Assembly (NCBI GenBank): GCA_032117095.1
Contig: JAULZZ010000150.1
Location: 1-7,075 of the forward strand
Direction: 5' to 3'
DNA: 7,075 nucleotides
Source: REEB470 sp032117095
Lineage (GTDB): Bacteria; Bacillota; Bacilli; Paenibacillales; YIM-B00363
Shown here piece by piece: positions 5,209 through 7,075 of this stretch. Made by a program: the position numbers and the translations under genes. Position 1 is the stretch's first letter. Each line of letters opens with the position of its first letter. Under the pieces are notes generated by a model that worked only from the letters and a program-made list of their open reading frames with translations, was not told the DNA's origin and ran no database searches.

Positions 5209-6926
5209 AAGAGATTTTTATTGGGGTGAGCGATTTCCAGAAGTTCCAACAAAACGACAGTTATTACGTGGACAAAAGTTTGTTTATTCGGGAAATGATC
5301 GATTTGCGTAGCGAGGTGTTGCTCATCCCCCGCCCGAGACGGTTTGGCAAAACGCTCAACCTTTCCATGCTACAGTATTATTTTGAACGCAGTGAAGAGA
5401 ACCGCCAAGGGTTGTTCACGGATCTGGGGATCTGGCAACAAGGGGAGAAATATACACAGTTGCAAGGCACGATGCCCGTCATCTTCGTTTCGTTCAAGGA
5501 TGCCAAAGGAGCGACGTGGGAGAAAACGTATCACCGCATCCAAAATGTACTCATAGATGAATATATGCGACATGCCCCTATACTCGAGGGGAAACTCAAA
5601 CGCCTCGAACAAAAAAGATTTGATGGAATTTGTGAGGGGACTGCTACGGAAGAAGGATTCGGGGACAGCCTAAAAAATTTGTCCCAATGGCTACAACGCG
5701 CCTACGGCAATAAACGCGTGCTTCTGCTTATCGATGAATACGACACGCCGATTCATCAGGCGTATGCGCACGGCTATTACAACGCATGCGTTGGCTTTAT
5801 GCGGGGGCTGCTAGGCAGCGCACTCAAAGACAACAAAAGTTTGGAACGCGCCGTATTGACGGGCATTTTGCGGGTGGCAAAAGAGAGCATCTTCTCAGGG
5901 CTCAACAACGTGCGCGTGTGCTCGATCTTGTCTCCTGCGTTTGAGCGGTCATTCGGGCTATTGGATAAGGAAGTAGCGACGGCACTGCGGGACTTTGGGC
6001 GTGTAGACGAGATGGACGAATTTCGACGTTGGTACAACGGGTATGTGTTTGGCGATGAGACGGTGTACAATCCGTGGTCGATTTTTCATGCGTTGGCAGA
6101 ACCGCGTAGAGCATTGCAACCGTACTGGGTGCATACGGGAGATACGGCGTTGATCGAACAAGCGATGGATGCGTCACGGCATGACATGATGAAGGACTTA
6201 ACCTTGCTGATGCAGGGCGAAGGGATCGTCAAAGACATCAATGAGCACATTTCGTTCGGCGACTTGGACAACAACCATGTGGCATCGCTATGGAGTTTTC
6301 TCGTATTCAGCGGGTATTTGAAGGTGGGAGAAGTGGCACATGACAGTGGGCTGACGAAAAAAGCGACCTTGTACATGCCGAACAAAGAAGTGTCGTATGT
6401 GTTCGAGCACATCGTACGGAGATGGGTCGTACGCCCGACACAAACTGCGACGCAAGATCCAATGTTGCAAGGGTTGCTCACAGGGGACAATGACGCTTTT
6501 GCTACGGGGTTTGAGACGTACGTCGCCGAGACGTTCAGTTATTTTGACGTGCACACGGGAGGGTCGAAAAAAGACGGACACAACGAAAACTTGTACCACA
6601 TGTTCGTGTTGGGCATGATGATTCAGTTGCGGGAGACGCATGAGGTGATCTCCAACCGCGAAAGTGGGAAGGGGCGGTACGACATGGCGCTCATCCCGCG
6701 AAACGTGCAGACGCATCCCCGCGGATTCGTCTTCGAGTTCAAGGAAGTGGCGAAGGAAGCACAGCTGGAAAAAGGCGTGGCGCAAGCGTTGCGGCAAATT
6801 ACGAGCAAGACGTACGATAGGGAGTTGACGAGACGGAAAGTGCCACACATTGTGCATGTAGGCATCGCCTTTGTCGGGAAACAGACGGCTGTCGGGATAG
6901 AGAACAGGACAAAAGATGGAGAATGA
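5205..6926 (+). CDS. AAA-ATPase-like protein with C-terminal PD-(D/E)XK nuclease domain
   Basis: The 573-residue protein belongs to the abundant, poorly characterised family that joins an AAA-ATPase-like domain (Pfam AAA-ATPase_like) to a PD-(D/E)XK nuclease-superfamily domain (PDDEXK_9/DUF1703). Visible features: an N-terminal IGVSDFQKF and YYVDKSLFI (20-28), a P-loop variant PRPRRFGKT (42-50), a Walker B-type VLLLIDEYDTP (172-182), TGILRVAKESIFSGLNN (219-235), and FRRWYNGYVFGDETVYNPWS (273-292), typical of the family. The nuclease core has Asp493 (GRYDMAL), Glu511 and Lys513 (FVFEFKE), followed by a QALRQI helix (527-532). Length is normal, and no frameshift or missing catalytic residue is seen. 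SD AAGGAGG at 5191-5197 lies 7 bases before the ATG. The biological role is not established; members are often multi-copy and linked to accessory regions, so defence or mobile-element functions are guesses. Confidence 0.92.
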   Translation: MKEIFIGVSDFQKFQQNDSYYVDKSLFIREMIDLRSEVLLIPRPRRFGKTLNLSMLQYYFERSEENRQGLFTDLGIWQQGEKYTQLQGTMPVIFVSFKDAKGATWEKTYHRIQNVLIDEYMRHAPILEGKLKRLEQKRFDGICEGTATEEGFGDSLKNLSQWLQRAYGNKRVLLLIDEYDTPIHQAYAHGYYNACVGFMRGLLGSALKDNKSLERAVLTGILRVAKESIFSGLNNVRVCSILSPAFERSFGLLDKEVATALRDFGRVDEMDEFRRWYNGYVFGDETVYNPWSIFHALAEPRRALQPYWVHTGDTALIEQAMDASRHDMMKDLTLLMQGEGIVKDINEHISFGDLDNNHVASLWSFLVFSGYLKVGEVAHDSGLTKKATLYMPNKEVSYVFEHIVRRWVVRPTQTATQDPMLQGLLTGDNDAFATGFETYVAETFSYFDVHTGGSKKDGHNENLYHMFVLGMMIQLRETHEVISNRESGKGRYDMALIPRNVQTHPRGFVFEFKEVAKEAQLEKGVAQALRQITSKTYDRELTRRKVPHIVHVGIAFVGKQTAVGIENRTKDGE

Positions 6927-7031
6927 TCCGAAACACGCGTTCAACCGCTACAACGGATGAGGCAAAATGCCTTTTGCGGAAAAGAAAAAGGCAACCGTCT
7001 GTGTAAGTGTATTGAAGTCGTGATTCGTATG
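6925..7031 (+). repeat. Dispersed repeat, unit 5, between the nuclease gene and the next gene
   Basis: The left end GATCCGAAACACG (6925-6937) overlaps the nuclease stop codon. The right end (7008-7031) matches the family core at 20 of 24 positions (TGTATTGAAG, then TCGTGATTCGTATG). The two ends are inverted relative to each other, and the unit of about 107 bases is close in length to the others. Its right edge directly precedes the ribosome binding site of the next gene. It is more diverged than units 2-4. Confidence 0.5.
6960..6993. terminator. Weak hairpin terminator after the nuclease gene
   Basis: AGGCA/TGCCT (6960-6972) followed by TTT could act on the plus strand. Alternatively TGCCTTTT (6968-6975) pairs perfectly with AAAAGGCA (6986-6993), and on the minus strand this hairpin is followed by four T. 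Both are modest structures inside repeat unit 5. Confidence 0.4.
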
Positions 7032-7045
7032 AGGAGGGTGTGGAG

Positions 7046-7075
7046 ATGAAAAAACATCGTTTACGACTGGGACAA
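7046..7075 (+). CDS. Start of an unidentified gene (partial)
   Basis: An ATG at 7046 is preceded by a strong SD, GAGGAGG (7031-7037), at 8 bases. Ten codons, MKKHRLRLGQ, are open to the end of the window. The basic N-terminus could be the start of a signal sequence or of a cytoplasmic protein. Ten residues are too few to identify it. Confidence 0.6.
   Translation, partial: MKKHRLRLGQ

Noticed and set aside
1..7075. CRISPR array
   Set aside because: The repeats are few, differ in orientation, are over 40 bases and are widely spaced between genes; no regular spacer pattern exists.

Overview
The window comes from an endospore-forming Firmicute, most likely of the Bacillales type. It carries three mother-cell or forespore genes in the neighbourhood typical of that group: spoIID (300-1325, +), spoIIQ (1394-2101, +) and spoIIID (2450-2707, -). 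spoIIQ has a textbook SigF promoter and spoIIID a good SigE promoter. This fits the known engulfment logic: SpoIID is a mother-cell peptidoglycan hydrolase, SpoIIQ is a forespore membrane protein of the septal channel, and SpoIIID is a mother-cell transcription factor acting after SigE. In Bacillus subtilis spoIIID reads in the same direction as spoIIQ. Here it points the opposite way. 

Right of spoIIQ the layout is accessory in character. Two copies of a repeat, at 2332-2437 and 4390-4495, form a 106-bp inverted pair (about 88% identical, no gaps) that brackets spoIIID and a divergently transcribed gene at 3060-4049. That gene encodes a membrane-anchored, cysteine-free FGE/SUMF1-fold protein under its own strong SigA-type promoter. 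Its last about 35 codons have a codon composition unlike the rest of the gene and look like the variable region of a diversity-generating retroelement (DGR) target. No reverse transcriptase or template repeat is in the window. 

From about 4500 on there is a non-coding stretch, then a truncated, nonsense-mutated copy of the C-terminal nuclease domain of an AAA-ATPase-like/PD-(D/E)XK protein (about 4879-5208). An intact paralogue (5205-6926) follows directly. The start of another gene, unidentified, lies at 7046-7075. 

The intergenic regions to the right of spoIIQ hold at least five related units of about 90-125 bp with similar ends in inverted orientation (a MITE- or REP-like family). They abut gene ends, ribosome binding sites and the truncation point of the nuclease remnant. 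The most plausible story is that this repeat family has reshaped the sporulation locus: inversion of the spoIIID segment and decay of one nuclease copy. This is inference from sequence alone.
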